From NCBI GenBank assembly GCA_021404565.1, contig JAAWWF010000032.1:1-64000 (forward strand): a stretch of 64,000 nt of DNA, given 5' to 3'. The number at the start of each line of letters is the position of its first letter. Position 1 is the first letter of the stretch. Positions 17,142 to 25,231 of this stretch are shown piece after piece. Made by a program: the position numbers and the translations under genes. The notes below the pieces were generated by a model. It saw nothing but the letters and a program-made list of their open reading frames with translations. It made no database searches and had not been told where the DNA came from. Source of the stretch: Roseivirga sp. Its GTDB lineage: Bacteria; Bacteroidota; Bacteroidia; Cytophagales; Cyclobacteriaceae.

Positions 17142-19324
17142 CCATCCAGTTCAAGCTGGTCTTTAACCAGGTGGTAGTATTTCCCTTTTTTGGCTATCAG
17201 GCTTTGATGGTTCCCTGTTTCTGCAATTACTCCCTTATCCAGCACCACGATCTGATGCGCCTTCTTTACGGTGCTCAGGCGATGTGCGATGACCACCGCT
17301 GTACGGTTTTCAAAGAATTGATTCAGGTTTTGCATAATCACTTTTTCATTGTTGGTATCCAGGGCCGAGGTGGCCTCATCGAAAAAGAGAAATTGTGGGT
17401 TTTTATAAACGGCCCTGGCAATGAGCAGACGCTGTTTTTGCCCGGTACTCAATCCGGTACCCTCGTTGCCTATTTTGGTATTATGTCCAAGCGGCAGTGC
17501 ATCGATATAGTCTCCTATGTTAGCCACATCAATGGCATGCTTGAGCTGTGTTAGATCGATGTTGTCTTCTCCTACCGCTATATTTTTAGCAATGGTGTCG
17601 TTGAAAATATAGCCCTCCTGCATTACCACACCACAGCGGTTGCGCCAGGCCTTCTGAGATACGCTGGAGAGCGAAAAATTCTCTACTTTGATCTCTCCAC
17701 TGGCGGGTGGGTAGAAGCCCAGCAGCAGCTTCATCAGGGTGGTCTTGCCACTGCCGCTTGTACCCACAATAGCGGTTGTTTTGTTGGTGGGTATGTTCAG
17801 TGTCACGCCTTCCAGTACAGGCGCAAGCCCACCGGTATAGCGGAAAGACAGGTCATTGATATGGATAGCAGCCTGCTCGGGAATAAGGTTGATTTTTTCC
17901 TCACCTGACTTCTGTTCCTCTTCCATATTATGGATTTCTCCCAGCCTGTCCAGCGATATCCTGGCGTCCTGCAGGTCTCGCATAAACTGGATAAGCTGCG
18001 AGATGGGAGAGTTCATTTGACCTACTATGTAGCTGATGGCCATCATCATACCCAGGGTAATTTCCCCGTCTATCACCAGCTTGGCAGAAAGAATAGTAAT
18101 GAGCATATTCTTGAGCTCGTTGATGAAATTGGAACCTACACTTTGGGTTTGCTCCAGTGTCAGACTTTTGATAGATAGCTTGAAGAGTCTTGCCTGGAAA
18201 TGCTCCCAGCCCCATCGCATGGGCCGTTCGGCATTGTGCAGCTTAATCTCCTGCATGCCGCTGATCAGTTCAATTACCTTACTTTGCTCACCGCTCATTT
18301 GGGCAAAGCGCTTGTGGTCGAGCTCCTTACGCTTTTTGAAAAAGAAAAGTACCCAGCCAAAATATAAGAGACTGCCCAGTACGAAAATTCCAAAAATCTG
18401 CATGCTGTAATAAGCCAGGACAAAGCTGAAGACCACCAGGTTAAACATGGAGAACAGTACCGTGAGCGAAGAGGTAGTCAGAATTCTTTCAATTCTTTGG
18501 TGATCGTTGATGCGCTGTAGCAGATCCCCCGTCATGCGTACATCAAAGTAGGAGATGGGCAGCTTCATCAGCTTGATAAAGAAGTCGGAGATCAATGAAA
18601 TATTGATGCGTGTGCTGAGGTGAAGCAGCAGCCAGCTGCGAATTATTTCAAGCATGGCGCGCCCTGTGAAGAGCAGGAGCTGGGCGAATAGTACGAGGTA
18701 TACAAAGTTGAGGTCTTGGTTCTTGATACCCACATCCACCACACTCTGGGTAAGAAAAGGGAGAATGAGCTGCAACAGACTTCCTCCCAGCAAGCCTATA
18801 ATCAGCTGTATTAAAAGGCGTTTGTATTTGAGAAGGTATTTAAAAATGAATGAGAAGCCGAAGGGCTCTTCTTCTTCAAACTCCTCCTGATAAAATTTAG
18901 GAGTGGTTTCTATCAACAGAGCGATGCCTTTATGGGTCTCTTCTGTGGCATTATTTCCTATCCAGCTGTCTAAAAATTCTGCCTTGCTAAAGGTCAGTAA
19001 CCCGTGCCCGGGGTCCGCGACATGTATCTGGTCCTTTTTGATTTTGTATACGACTACATAGTGGTTATCATTCCAATGTACAATGCAGGGTAGAGGGGCT
19101 GTGAGAAGTTCCTCATAAGAGAGCCTGACGCCCAGTGAATGCAGGCCTATGGTTTCTGTGGCCTCTGCCAGACCCAAGAGACTGCTGCCTTCCCGGGTGG
19201 TTTCGCTGCTGATACGTAGCTGCTGTGTGTTGATGGTCTTTCCAAAATGACGGGCGATCATTTTGATGCAGGTAGGACCACAGTCCTTCGCTTCAGTCTG
19301 GTGGTATACAGGAAACTTTTTCAA
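17138..19324 (-). CDS. Peptidase-containing ABC transporter (PCAT) for double-glycine peptides
   Basis: This 728-residue protein is a one-chain exporter half. The N-terminal C39 peptidase (1-140) has Cys15 in KDCGPTCIKM, His88 in DNHYVVVY and Asp104 in VADPGHG. A six-helix ABC membrane domain (about 165-450) follows. The C-terminal ATPase has Walker A (GTSGSGKTTL), signature (LSTGQKQRL) and Walker B (FLFFDEATSALD). It should cut the Gly-Gly leaders of the four precursors and export the cores using ATP, working as a dimer with the HlyD adaptor. A stem-loop sits just before the start. Confidence 0.95.
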   Translation of the reverse strand: MKKFPVYHQTEAKDCGPTCIKMIARHFGKTINTQQLRISSETTREGSSLLGLAEATETIGLHSLGVRLSYEELLTAPLPCIVHWNDNHYVVVYKIKKDQIHVADPGHGLLTFSKAEFLDSWIGNNATEETHKGIALLIETTPKFYQEEFEEEEPFGFSFIFKYLLKYKRLLIQLIIGLLGGSLLQLILPFLTQSVVDVGIKNQDLNFVYLVLFAQLLLFTGRAMLEIIRSWLLLHLSTRINISLISDFFIKLMKLPISYFDVRMTGDLLQRINDHQRIERILTTSSLTVLFSMFNLVVFSFVLAYYSMQIFGIFVLGSLLYFGWVLFFFKKRKELDHKRFAQMSGEQSKVIELISGMQEIKLHNAERPMRWGWEHFQARLFKLSIKSLTLEQTQSVGSNFINELKNMLITILSAKLVIDGEITLGMMMAISYIVGQMNSPISQLIQFMRDLQDARISLDRLGEIHNMEEEQKSGEEKINLIPEQAAIHINDLSFRYTGGLAPVLEGVTLNIPTNKTTAIVGTSGSGKTTLMKLLLGFYPPASGEIKVENFSLSSVSQKAWRNRCGVVMQEGYIFNDTIAKNIAVGEDNIDLTQLKHAIDVANIGDYIDALPLGHNTKIGNEGTGLSTGQKQRLLIARAVYKNPQFLFFDEATSALDTNNEKVIMQNLNQFFENRTAVVIAHRLSTVKKAHQIVVLDKGVIAETGNHQSLIAKKGKYYHLVKDQLELDG

Positions 19325-19338
19325 TGGAAGAGGTTTAT

Positions 19339-19367
19339 ATAAGGTGAGTTATGTTCACCCACCTTAT
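19339..19367 (-). other. Stem-loop between precursor D and the exporter gene
   Basis: ATAAGGTG (19339-19346) pairs with CACCTTAT (19360-19367), with possible extra pairs in the loop. It ends 15 bp before the exporter start codon and has no T-run on the minus strand. It may lower exporter translation or protect the precursor D message from decay. Confidence 0.45.
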
Positions 19368-19414
19368 GTTTTTCAAATTTTCAATCGTCTTTAGATTGAA
19401 TCAGCTGCACGGCC

Positions 19415-19600
19415 TTAGTTGCACTTCTTAGGTTTTCCAAATTGGAAGAACTCACAGCTTTGCCAATCACAGCAGTCATCATCTGTATTACAATTGGCGT
19501 ATTCCACGCAGATCCATGGCACGACTCCGAAACCACCTATAACTTCCTTTTGCTCGGTTTTGCTCAGGGCTTCACCAATGTTTAAAATTTGCTTTTTCAT
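19415..19600 (-). CDS. Double-glycine-leader six-cysteine peptide precursor D (knottin-like spacing)
   Basis: This 61-residue precursor has a 23-residue leader (MKKQILNIGEAL...EVIGG) and a 38-residue core. Cysteines at core positions 8, 14, 20, 21, 26 and 37 give C-X5-C-X5-CC-X4-C-X10-C, inside the spacing range of inhibitor cystine knots. ATG at 19600 is chosen by leader homology; the longer open frame from 19651 runs into structured element 4. It is the first precursor of the operon, directly upstream of the exporter. The knot fold is inferred from spacing only. Confidence 0.85.
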   Translation of the reverse strand: MKKQILNIGEALSKTEQKEVIGGFGVVPWICVEYANCNTDDDCCDWQSCEFFQFGKPKKCN

Positions 19601-19624
19601 TTTATTAAGTATTAGAATTTGCTT

Positions 19625-19687
19625 AAGCCGTGAACTTTTAAAGACACTCACGGTTTGCGTCTATCCTTCGCGAGAGAATTTCTTTGT
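19625..19687 (-). promoter_or_regulatory. Structured element 4 before precursor D
   Basis: Stem AGACAC (19642-19647)/GCGTCT (19657-19662) has one weak position, which is a G-T pair on the minus strand. Loop TCACGGTTT (19648-19656) pairs with AAGCCGTGA (19625-19633) at eight Watson-Crick positions and one T-G, with an 8-nt spacer. TTCGCGAG follows at 19667-19674. Confidence 0.8.
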
Positions 19688-19744
19688 TTGAGCTCAATCG
19701 ACTGTGCTTTTGAGCGGTGTAAAAAATAGTTGCTAGCTTTGTTG

Positions 19745-19791
19745 TGAACATTTAGAGACATTCAATGTCTGTTCTTCGCGAGAGAACCATG
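19745..19791 (-). promoter_or_regulatory. Degenerate structured element 5 with no precursor
   Basis: TTTAGAGACA and GTTCTTCGCGAGAGAA match the other elements, but the loop is cut to TCA: AGACAT (19756-19761)/ATGTCT (19765-19770). The stem stays perfect because its last pair changed on both sides. No start codon or leader follows on the minus strand before element 4. It looks like the remnant of a lost precursor unit. Confidence 0.6.
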
Positions 19792-19800
19792 TTCATAGTA

Positions 19801-19826
19801 CAAAGCCCATGTTTACATGGGCTTTG
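19801..19826. terminator. Perfect inverted repeat after the VKOR gene
   Basis: CAAAGCCCATG (19801-19811) and CATGGGCTTTG (19816-19826) form an 11-bp stem with a 4-nt loop, 4 bp past the VKOR-thioredoxin stop. No T-run follows on the minus strand, so it may act as a partial terminator or RNA-stabilising hairpin between the VKOR gene and the precursor/exporter genes. Confidence 0.5.
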
Positions 19827-19830
19827 TCAT

Positions 19831-21438
19831 TTAAGCCATGGCATTGATCTCTGCTTCAGCGGTTGTTTGTGACAGGTTTGCTTCAGAGAGGTCCTCAATG
19901 AAATAGATCAGGTCGGGGCGATCATAGGCCCTGGGAAATGGACGGCCGTTGATGAGGATTTCCGGGGTGAAATTGATCTTATGAGTATGGCACCAGGCCT
20001 TTCCTTCCTCCAGTACTTTCAAATATCTATCGGGGTCGCTGCATTCGGCCCATTTGACAAACCAGTCTTCCACGGTAATTTCACCATAAATCTCACTCAT
20101 GGCCATGAGGCAAATGTCTTTTCCCCGCTTCTCATACAGTTCAATCAGGCGTGTGGTAATTGTTACCAGCTCACTTTCGGGATCATCATGCCTGATGTTG
20201 AATCTGATGGTAATTTTTACCAACTCGGAGTAGCGGCCAAGAATGTCTTCTACCAATCCGTGTACTGGCTTGCAGTGGCCACAAAAAGGATTGGTGACCA
20301 ATGTAATCGAAGTAAGGGCCTGGGCATTCCCAAATACGATCTCTTCCTTGTTTGAGATAGTGGTATCAATGGCCTCCTGCTGGTGAAGCAGGGTAGAAAA
20401 CAGTTCGAAATTTCTTTTAAACTTGAAGTGATCTGTCCGGGCCTTTTGAATGCTTCTCAACTCTTCTTGTTGCGACCTGAGATAGGTCCATAAGCCAAAG
20501 GATGCCAGAACAATCAGTGAAAGAAGCAATACACTGTCTGTTGTCAAAGGCGTATTCAGGCCAGTAGTGAAAATGGCCAATCCCGCCTGGGCCCACAAAA
20601 CCCCTACAATACTCAGGCAAAGCAGACACCATTTTTTAATAACCACCCACTGGTAGTAAATAGAGTATAGTGTGACAGGGAGTGATAAGAGGCTGAGGTA
20701 GTAGGCACCGGCAACGTTTTGGCCCTGTATAATACCCACAATACTTGCCAGGCTCAGCGAAATGAAATAGACCAGACTCAGATCGCTGAATTTGTATTTA
20801 CCCAGTATCGTTGCTCCTGCTGAATTGAGCACGGCATCGCAATCCTTCTTTTCTGAGGCATTTGAACAAAATGTATTGCCCAGGGAGGTGGATATGCCCG
20901 ATTCCTGCCTGACTATGGTGAGACTGATACCTGTGCCAAGAAGCGCTAGTATCAGAAAAATAATGGAGGCGGGGGCTGGGCCTGATATGAAGAGGAGAGT
21001 TAGCAGTATCAGGCCCGTGACTCCCGGCAAAATATTGGATTGGTAGCTATTCTTTGAAGTGTCTAAGGACTCTTCTGGCTGTTCTACGGCCACGACTACG
21101 CCACCAAATTTTTCCAGAAAATCTTTTACCGACCATGATTCAGCCTTAAGTGAAGATCCAAGAACCTGAAAGCCCTTTTTGTTACGGGAGGCCACTACAA
21201 GGTCGTTTTCAACCTGAGCCAGGAAAGTCTCCGGCAGCTGATTCAATGATTCCTCATCAGTAGGGATGCGCGCAGCAATATTTTCGATTTTGAAATGGTC
21301 GAGCACACCGGTAATGGCATGTAAACTCGGATACGAGGGGTGACTTTGGATCTGGAAAGTGAGTTCCTTTTTATCAAAGGCGACCTTATTCTTTTGCAGC
21401 AGCCGACTAACAAGCGAGGGTAGTATATCCTGGGTCAT
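19831..21438 (-). CDS. VKOR-thioredoxin disulfide oxidase with pseudo-C39 N-terminal domain
   Basis: This 535-residue protein has three parts. Residues 1-120 resemble a C39 peptidase fold (HPSYPSLHAITGVLDHFKIE) but contain no cysteine, so they cannot be catalytic. Residues about 135-320 are a four- or five-helix VKOR domain with the loop pair C191/C200 and active-site C271-x-x-C274 (WCLLC). Residues about 350-520 are a DsbA/thioredoxin-like domain with C386-G-H-C389 and a cis-Pro-like TPEILINGR. It should oxidise thiols in the periplasm using quinone. The natural clients are the six-cysteine peptides encoded next to it. The pseudo-C39 domain may hold the leaders (inference). Confidence 0.88.
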   Translation of the reverse strand: MTQDILPSLVSRLLQKNKVAFDKKELTFQIQSHPSYPSLHAITGVLDHFKIENIAARIPTDEESLNQLPETFLAQVENDLVVASRNKKGFQVLGSSLKAESWSVKDFLEKFGGVVVAVEQPEESLDTSKNSYQSNILPGVTGLILLTLLFISGPAPASIIFLILALLGTGISLTIVRQESGISTSLGNTFCSNASEKKDCDAVLNSAGATILGKYKFSDLSLVYFISLSLASIVGIIQGQNVAGAYYLSLLSLPVTLYSIYYQWVVIKKWCLLCLSIVGVLWAQAGLAIFTTGLNTPLTTDSVLLLSLIVLASFGLWTYLRSQQEELRSIQKARTDHFKFKRNFELFSTLLHQQEAIDTTISNKEEIVFGNAQALTSITLVTNPFCGHCKPVHGLVEDILGRYSELVKITIRFNIRHDDPESELVTITTRLIELYEKRGKDICLMAMSEIYGEITVEDWFVKWAECSDPDRYLKVLEEGKAWCHTHKINFTPEILINGRPFPRAYDRPDLIYFIEDLSEANLSQTTAEAEINAMA

Positions 21439-21486
21439 AAGAGGTAGTGGTTTACACTCTCGTTCAACCCTGAAGGATTTGTTACC

Positions 21487-24198
21487 CTATGCTTTTTGCT
21501 TTTTTTTCATATAAATGAAAATCGAAAGGATAACCAGCAGAATAGCAATAAGATAGAGGTAGAAATTATTGGAGAATTCGATAGGTGCATCATCCCCGAT
21601 CAATACAAAGGAAGACCAGTAGTAGGGCGACTGCTCTGAGAGACTATGGGTTTTCAGGTAATTTCTTTTGGCATTGTTCAATGCCTGTGATTTACTCTGA
21701 CCAGCTTTTAAGTTGGCATAAAAATTGGCCATGATCGTACTGGTCGATTGATCATTCACATTCCATAAAGAGGCCACAACCGATTTGGCTCCTGAGTAGA
21801 AAAACCCCCTGGTTAGGCTTAAGACGCCCTCGCCTTTGGCCATGGCACCAAGAGATGTTTTACAGGCACTTAGTGTCACCAGGTCAGCATTGTTTTCATA
21901 GCTGTATAGTTCACTCAGTGACAATGCACCATCGGAAAATGAGATAGATGGGTTTTCACCGGCAGAGGCATGGGTTGCTAAATGAATAATTTTGTAGCCA
22001 CTGCTATTTTCGAGAAAATGTGTCTTGGAGGCTTCTTTTTCAAGTTTGACTTTGCCAGCCAAAATCCCATCGATAGTGTTTAACTCTTCCCTTGCATTTT
22101 TCAGACTGACGAGGCTTGTTCCTGGAAAATCAATAGGAGAATACCCTATCAGCATGTTATCAGCATTTCGCTTAATCCCTTCATTATAATTTAGAAAAGA
22201 CATGGAGTAGAGGTAGCTAATGTCCCCTGAGGTGATCAGGTACTCATTTGTTTGCTTGTCTGCGATTAATGCCTCAAACGGGATGCTTTGCAAATCACCG
22301 TCAGGAATAATGAGCAAATCTTTGTTTTTTATCAGGGCGCGTATGGCCTCAGAAGGGAAAATCTCTAAATATAAGGCATTGGACACTTGTTGAAATTCAG
22401 TTCGATCTGCTTTTGTTGAAATAGGCTCCGAGACCAACGCCAGATATCGGTTGAGTATGGATTGAAACCTCTTCTCATACTTAATCTGAAATGTTTTGGT
22501 ACTAAATGAATCGGTGACCAAACCCAGAATCAGTTCATTTTGCTCGTCCAACTTATTCCAGATAAACGAGATCAAAACCTGGTCTTTCTTAAGTGAAAGT
22601 TGAGCCGTTTTTAGTGATATCTGAGCTATTTCAAGTTTCTTTTTTAAATAGTCAGGATATTCTTTTTTGAGAGAATCAAGAAAACTCTGATAGAGCCGTT
22701 TGGTGTTGAAAAGAGTGTCTTGCAGTAAATTCTTTGAAGCAGGGGTACCTTTTTTCGATAGGCTGTTCTCCAATTTCAGGATTTCTCTTTTTAAAGCTAT
22801 TTCTCGATTAGATAAAGCTCTGGGCAGGCTGGAAAGGGCAGTGTTCCTGGCTATGCCTTTAGCCAATAAGATGGCCTTGTTTTTTTCCATAAAGGAAAAA
22901 GTACTTTGTTCGTTTTGTAATAAACTGGAGGCGTACGCTCCCTGAAAATATGCCTCAGAAGCTCTTTTTCTCCAAAGCAGGTCTGATCTCTCTTCAGAGC
23001 TGCCTTCGTGAATCATATTGACCAACTCATCAGCAGCCAGACTATTTTGGACGGCATTTATTAAGTGTTCTTTCGTTCCTGTCTCTTTATACAACCTGAT
23101 CTGAATTTGGGTTTTCTTTTTAAGGCAGAAGAGAGCATGAGGTTTTGAAGCCGATTGACTCAATTGAAATTTGTCAGGAACATCTTTAGGGTTGAGAACG
23201 AGGCCTAAATTAACTTCTAAAGCCTTGTGTATATTTTCCAGAGCGGGCTCTAGCTGGTTATTTATCAGATTGTATTCGGCAATATTGTCATAAAGCCTGG
23301 CCCTGTCCTTTCTTTCCTTAACGACCATCAACCCGCTCTGTGCAAAATGAAGGGCGCTGTCTCGCTTTTCAAGGTTGTATAAGTTGGCCAGGTTGTTCAG
23401 GGCAACTGAGAGATTAGAAGAATCATTTTCTTCCAGTGAGGAAGTGAGATTTAGGAAGTAGTAGTGGCGGGCTTTCTCAAAATCATAATAGTAATCGGAA
23501 ATGTAATGGTTGGCTATTCTGTTCACCAAATTCCTTTTGTTCCAGGCTGTCATACCATAGATATTGCCGAGGCTGTCTGCCTTTAATAAGAGCCTCATGC
23601 TCTTGTCAAGGTTTTCTTTTTGGCCAATATTCCAGTAGGCTTCGGCAAAATTCATTAGCTGATTAGCTGCACTTCTGTAGTTTTTAAGGTCTTCAAGTAG
23701 AGGCAGGCCCTTATTAAAATAATCAATGGATTTGTAAAACTCTCCCAGTTTATTATAACACCTTCCGATTTCAGCATATGCCTGAGCCGTTCTCAATGGA
23801 ATATCGTCTTGCAAGATGACTCTTTCATAATAAGCAATGGCTTCATTAAAGTCTTCTATATCATAATAAAATCGACTTAAGTTGTACAGGGCTTTTGTGA
23901 AGGTGGTATCCGTCAATCCTTCTTTTTGAAGTGCATTTACTTCAATAAGAGCATAGTGGATGGCATCTCCTTTGAACCTTCTTTGTATGGCAAACCTGTG
24001 AGCAATCACGGCCATTGAGACTATGTCTCCATCCTCCTTACAAATAGCAATCAGGCTGTCTACTTTATTATTAGGAATGTCTTTTTTGAATTGAACAGAC
24101 AAGTCCTCAAAGACCTGTATTTGATCCTGTCCGACCAGATTGTGCGTAAACACAATCAGGATCGGCCAGAAAAGTATACTGTATAATTTAGGAGTCAT
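21487..24198 (-). CDS. Membrane-anchored TPR-CHAT (caspase-like) protein
   Basis: This 903-residue protein has a signal peptide (FWPILIVFTHNLVGQ), TPR repeats in about residues 60-340, a helical linker, and a C-terminal CHAT domain (about 600-875). The likely catalytic pair is His743 (IIHLATHAS) and Cys779 (LSACKTSLG). A C-terminal TM helix (about 878-896) ends in a basic tail (KKKQKA), placing TPR and CHAT in the periplasm. CHAT proteins are caspase-like peptidases or scaffolds. It lies 48 bp upstream of the VKOR gene and 12 bp after a lipoprotein gene, so it is probably in one operon with the peptide system. Its substrate is unknown. Confidence 0.88.
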   Translation of the reverse strand: MTPKLYSILFWPILIVFTHNLVGQDQIQVFEDLSVQFKKDIPNNKVDSLIAICKEDGDIVSMAVIAHRFAIQRRFKGDAIHYALIEVNALQKEGLTDTTFTKALYNLSRFYYDIEDFNEAIAYYERVILQDDIPLRTAQAYAEIGRCYNKLGEFYKSIDYFNKGLPLLEDLKNYRSAANQLMNFAEAYWNIGQKENLDKSMRLLLKADSLGNIYGMTAWNKRNLVNRIANHYISDYYYDFEKARHYYFLNLTSSLEENDSSNLSVALNNLANLYNLEKRDSALHFAQSGLMVVKERKDRARLYDNIAEYNLINNQLEPALENIHKALEVNLGLVLNPKDVPDKFQLSQSASKPHALFCLKKKTQIQIRLYKETGTKEHLINAVQNSLAADELVNMIHEGSSEERSDLLWRKRASEAYFQGAYASSLLQNEQSTFSFMEKNKAILLAKGIARNTALSSLPRALSNREIALKREILKLENSLSKKGTPASKNLLQDTLFNTKRLYQSFLDSLKKEYPDYLKKKLEIAQISLKTAQLSLKKDQVLISFIWNKLDEQNELILGLVTDSFSTKTFQIKYEKRFQSILNRYLALVSEPISTKADRTEFQQVSNALYLEIFPSEAIRALIKNKDLLIIPDGDLQSIPFEALIADKQTNEYLITSGDISYLYSMSFLNYNEGIKRNADNMLIGYSPIDFPGTSLVSLKNAREELNTIDGILAGKVKLEKEASKTHFLENSSGYKIIHLATHASAGENPSISFSDGALSLSELYSYENNADLVTLSACKTSLGAMAKGEGVLSLTRGFFYSGAKSVVASLWNVNDQSTSTIMANFYANLKAGQSKSQALNNAKRNYLKTHSLSEQSPYYWSSFVLIGDDAPIEFSNNFYLYLIAILLVILSIFIYMKKKQKA

Positions 24199-24210
24199 CG
24201 ATTGAACCTT

Positions 24211-24681
24211 CTAATTACATGTATTGGCATACATAAATCGAGTAGGTATAGTTGAAACTGCACCGACTTCCTCAATTTGACCTGCCATATCATCATCTCC
24301 TCCACCTCCATTGGATGCGGTGGGAGGAGCAATAGTATATAATGGTGTGCCTAATGTTGTGGAATTGATTATGCTGGTCAGTTCCGTTTGTGTGATATAC
24401 GGAATGCGCCAAACCTCTTTACTTGGTTCATTTACACATGGCACATAGTTTATCAGGCCCAGGCTAGCTCCGTAAATTGATCTGATTTGATTCCTGTTGT
24501 GCGTAGGGTGATACTGTACCGTTATTTCTAATATCGCTATATTGAAGTTTCCGTTAATTCCTGTTGAGCCACCGGCCTTTGAAGCTATTTCGGGAATCTC
24601 ATCTTCGGAAATGCTTTGGGTGTTACAGCTGAAAAGCGATAGAAGTAATAGAATTACGAACGTGTTTTTAAAATTTCTCAT
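24211..24681 (-). CDS. Small lipoprotein of unknown function, first gene of the island
   Basis: This 156-residue protein has a lipobox (LLLSLFSCNTQ). The mature part has a beta-like region (FNIAILEITVQYHPTH), one internal cysteine, a Gly/Asp-rich linker (NGGGGDDDMAG) and a Cys near the end (ANTCN). No family was recognised. It is 12 bp upstream of the TPR-CHAT gene and probably co-transcribed, so it may be a partner or substrate of the CHAT domain; this is a guess from position. Its 5' leader is duplicated about 560 bp upstream (25232-25302). Confidence 0.7.
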   Translation of the reverse strand: MRNFKNTFVILLLLSLFSCNTQSISEDEIPEIASKAGGSTGINGNFNIAILEITVQYHPTHNRNQIRSIYGASLGLINYVPCVNEPSKEVWRIPYITQTELTSIINSTTLGTPLYTIAPPTASNGGGGDDDMAGQIEEVGAVSTIPTRFMYANTCN

Positions 24682-24740
24682 AGTTGCATTTTTTAAACTT
24701 TAACTACTAGTTCACGAAAGCAAAACTTGTTACCCTGCAC
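24670..24740 (-). repeat. Direct repeat copy 1: leader of the lipoprotein gene
   Basis: This 71-bp segment covers the start codon and leader of the lipoprotein gene. It matches 25232-25302 at most positions, including GCATTTTTTAAACTTT and CTACTAGTTCAC. On the minus strand it contains TTTTG, an 18-nt gap and TAAAGTTT, loosely like a Bacteroidota promoter (TTTG / TAnnTTTG). Confidence 0.6.
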
Positions 24741-25231
24741 TCTAAGGGTGGGTTTCCCACTTGTTCTACTAATTGATAAGTTGTATAACTAAAATAGGAG
24801 GTGTATCTAAGTTTATGATTGCTTATTAATTAACAATCTTCATTTCAAACGAACTCTGTTTTTTTATGCCGGGGCATTTTTCTACGTGAATATAACAAGG
24901 AAATCTGGAAGATGCACCAAACAGGATTTAACACATTTTTGCAGCCTTAGGCCAAAAATAACCTAATAGTCAGGAGCCTTATTTTTTTCAAAAAAAATAT
25001 TTTCTCAACCTCATTACAGGATTAAACAAACAGATATTGGCAACAGGAACAAGAGCGATTTGATGTTGATTTCCGGAATTGGAAGAAGGCATTCCTCCAA
25101 AGATTCCTTATTGATTATTTTTTTGTTCAGAGAGAATTCTGACAATCAGGCCCGGGTGTTTCGCTGTATGGAGCATTTTTTGATCCCTTAATAAATAGGA
25201 TTAAAGCAATACAACAGAGATTGTCTTTTTT

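Noticed and set aside
15080-19791. The five repeated elements as a CRISPR array or integron attC sites
   Set aside because: Spacing is irregular (about 60 bp to 2.5 kb) with genes between, so it is not a CRISPR array. No cas gene or integron integrase is in the window and the attC core GTTRRRY was not seen in a matching pair. A cassette-exchange role is left open as an alternative in the finding.
21487-24198. CHAT protein as part of a gasdermin or type III-E CRISPR (Craspase) defence system
   Set aside because: No gasdermin-like or cas7-11 gene is in the window, and the protein has a signal peptide and TM anchor, which does not fit those cytoplasmic systems.
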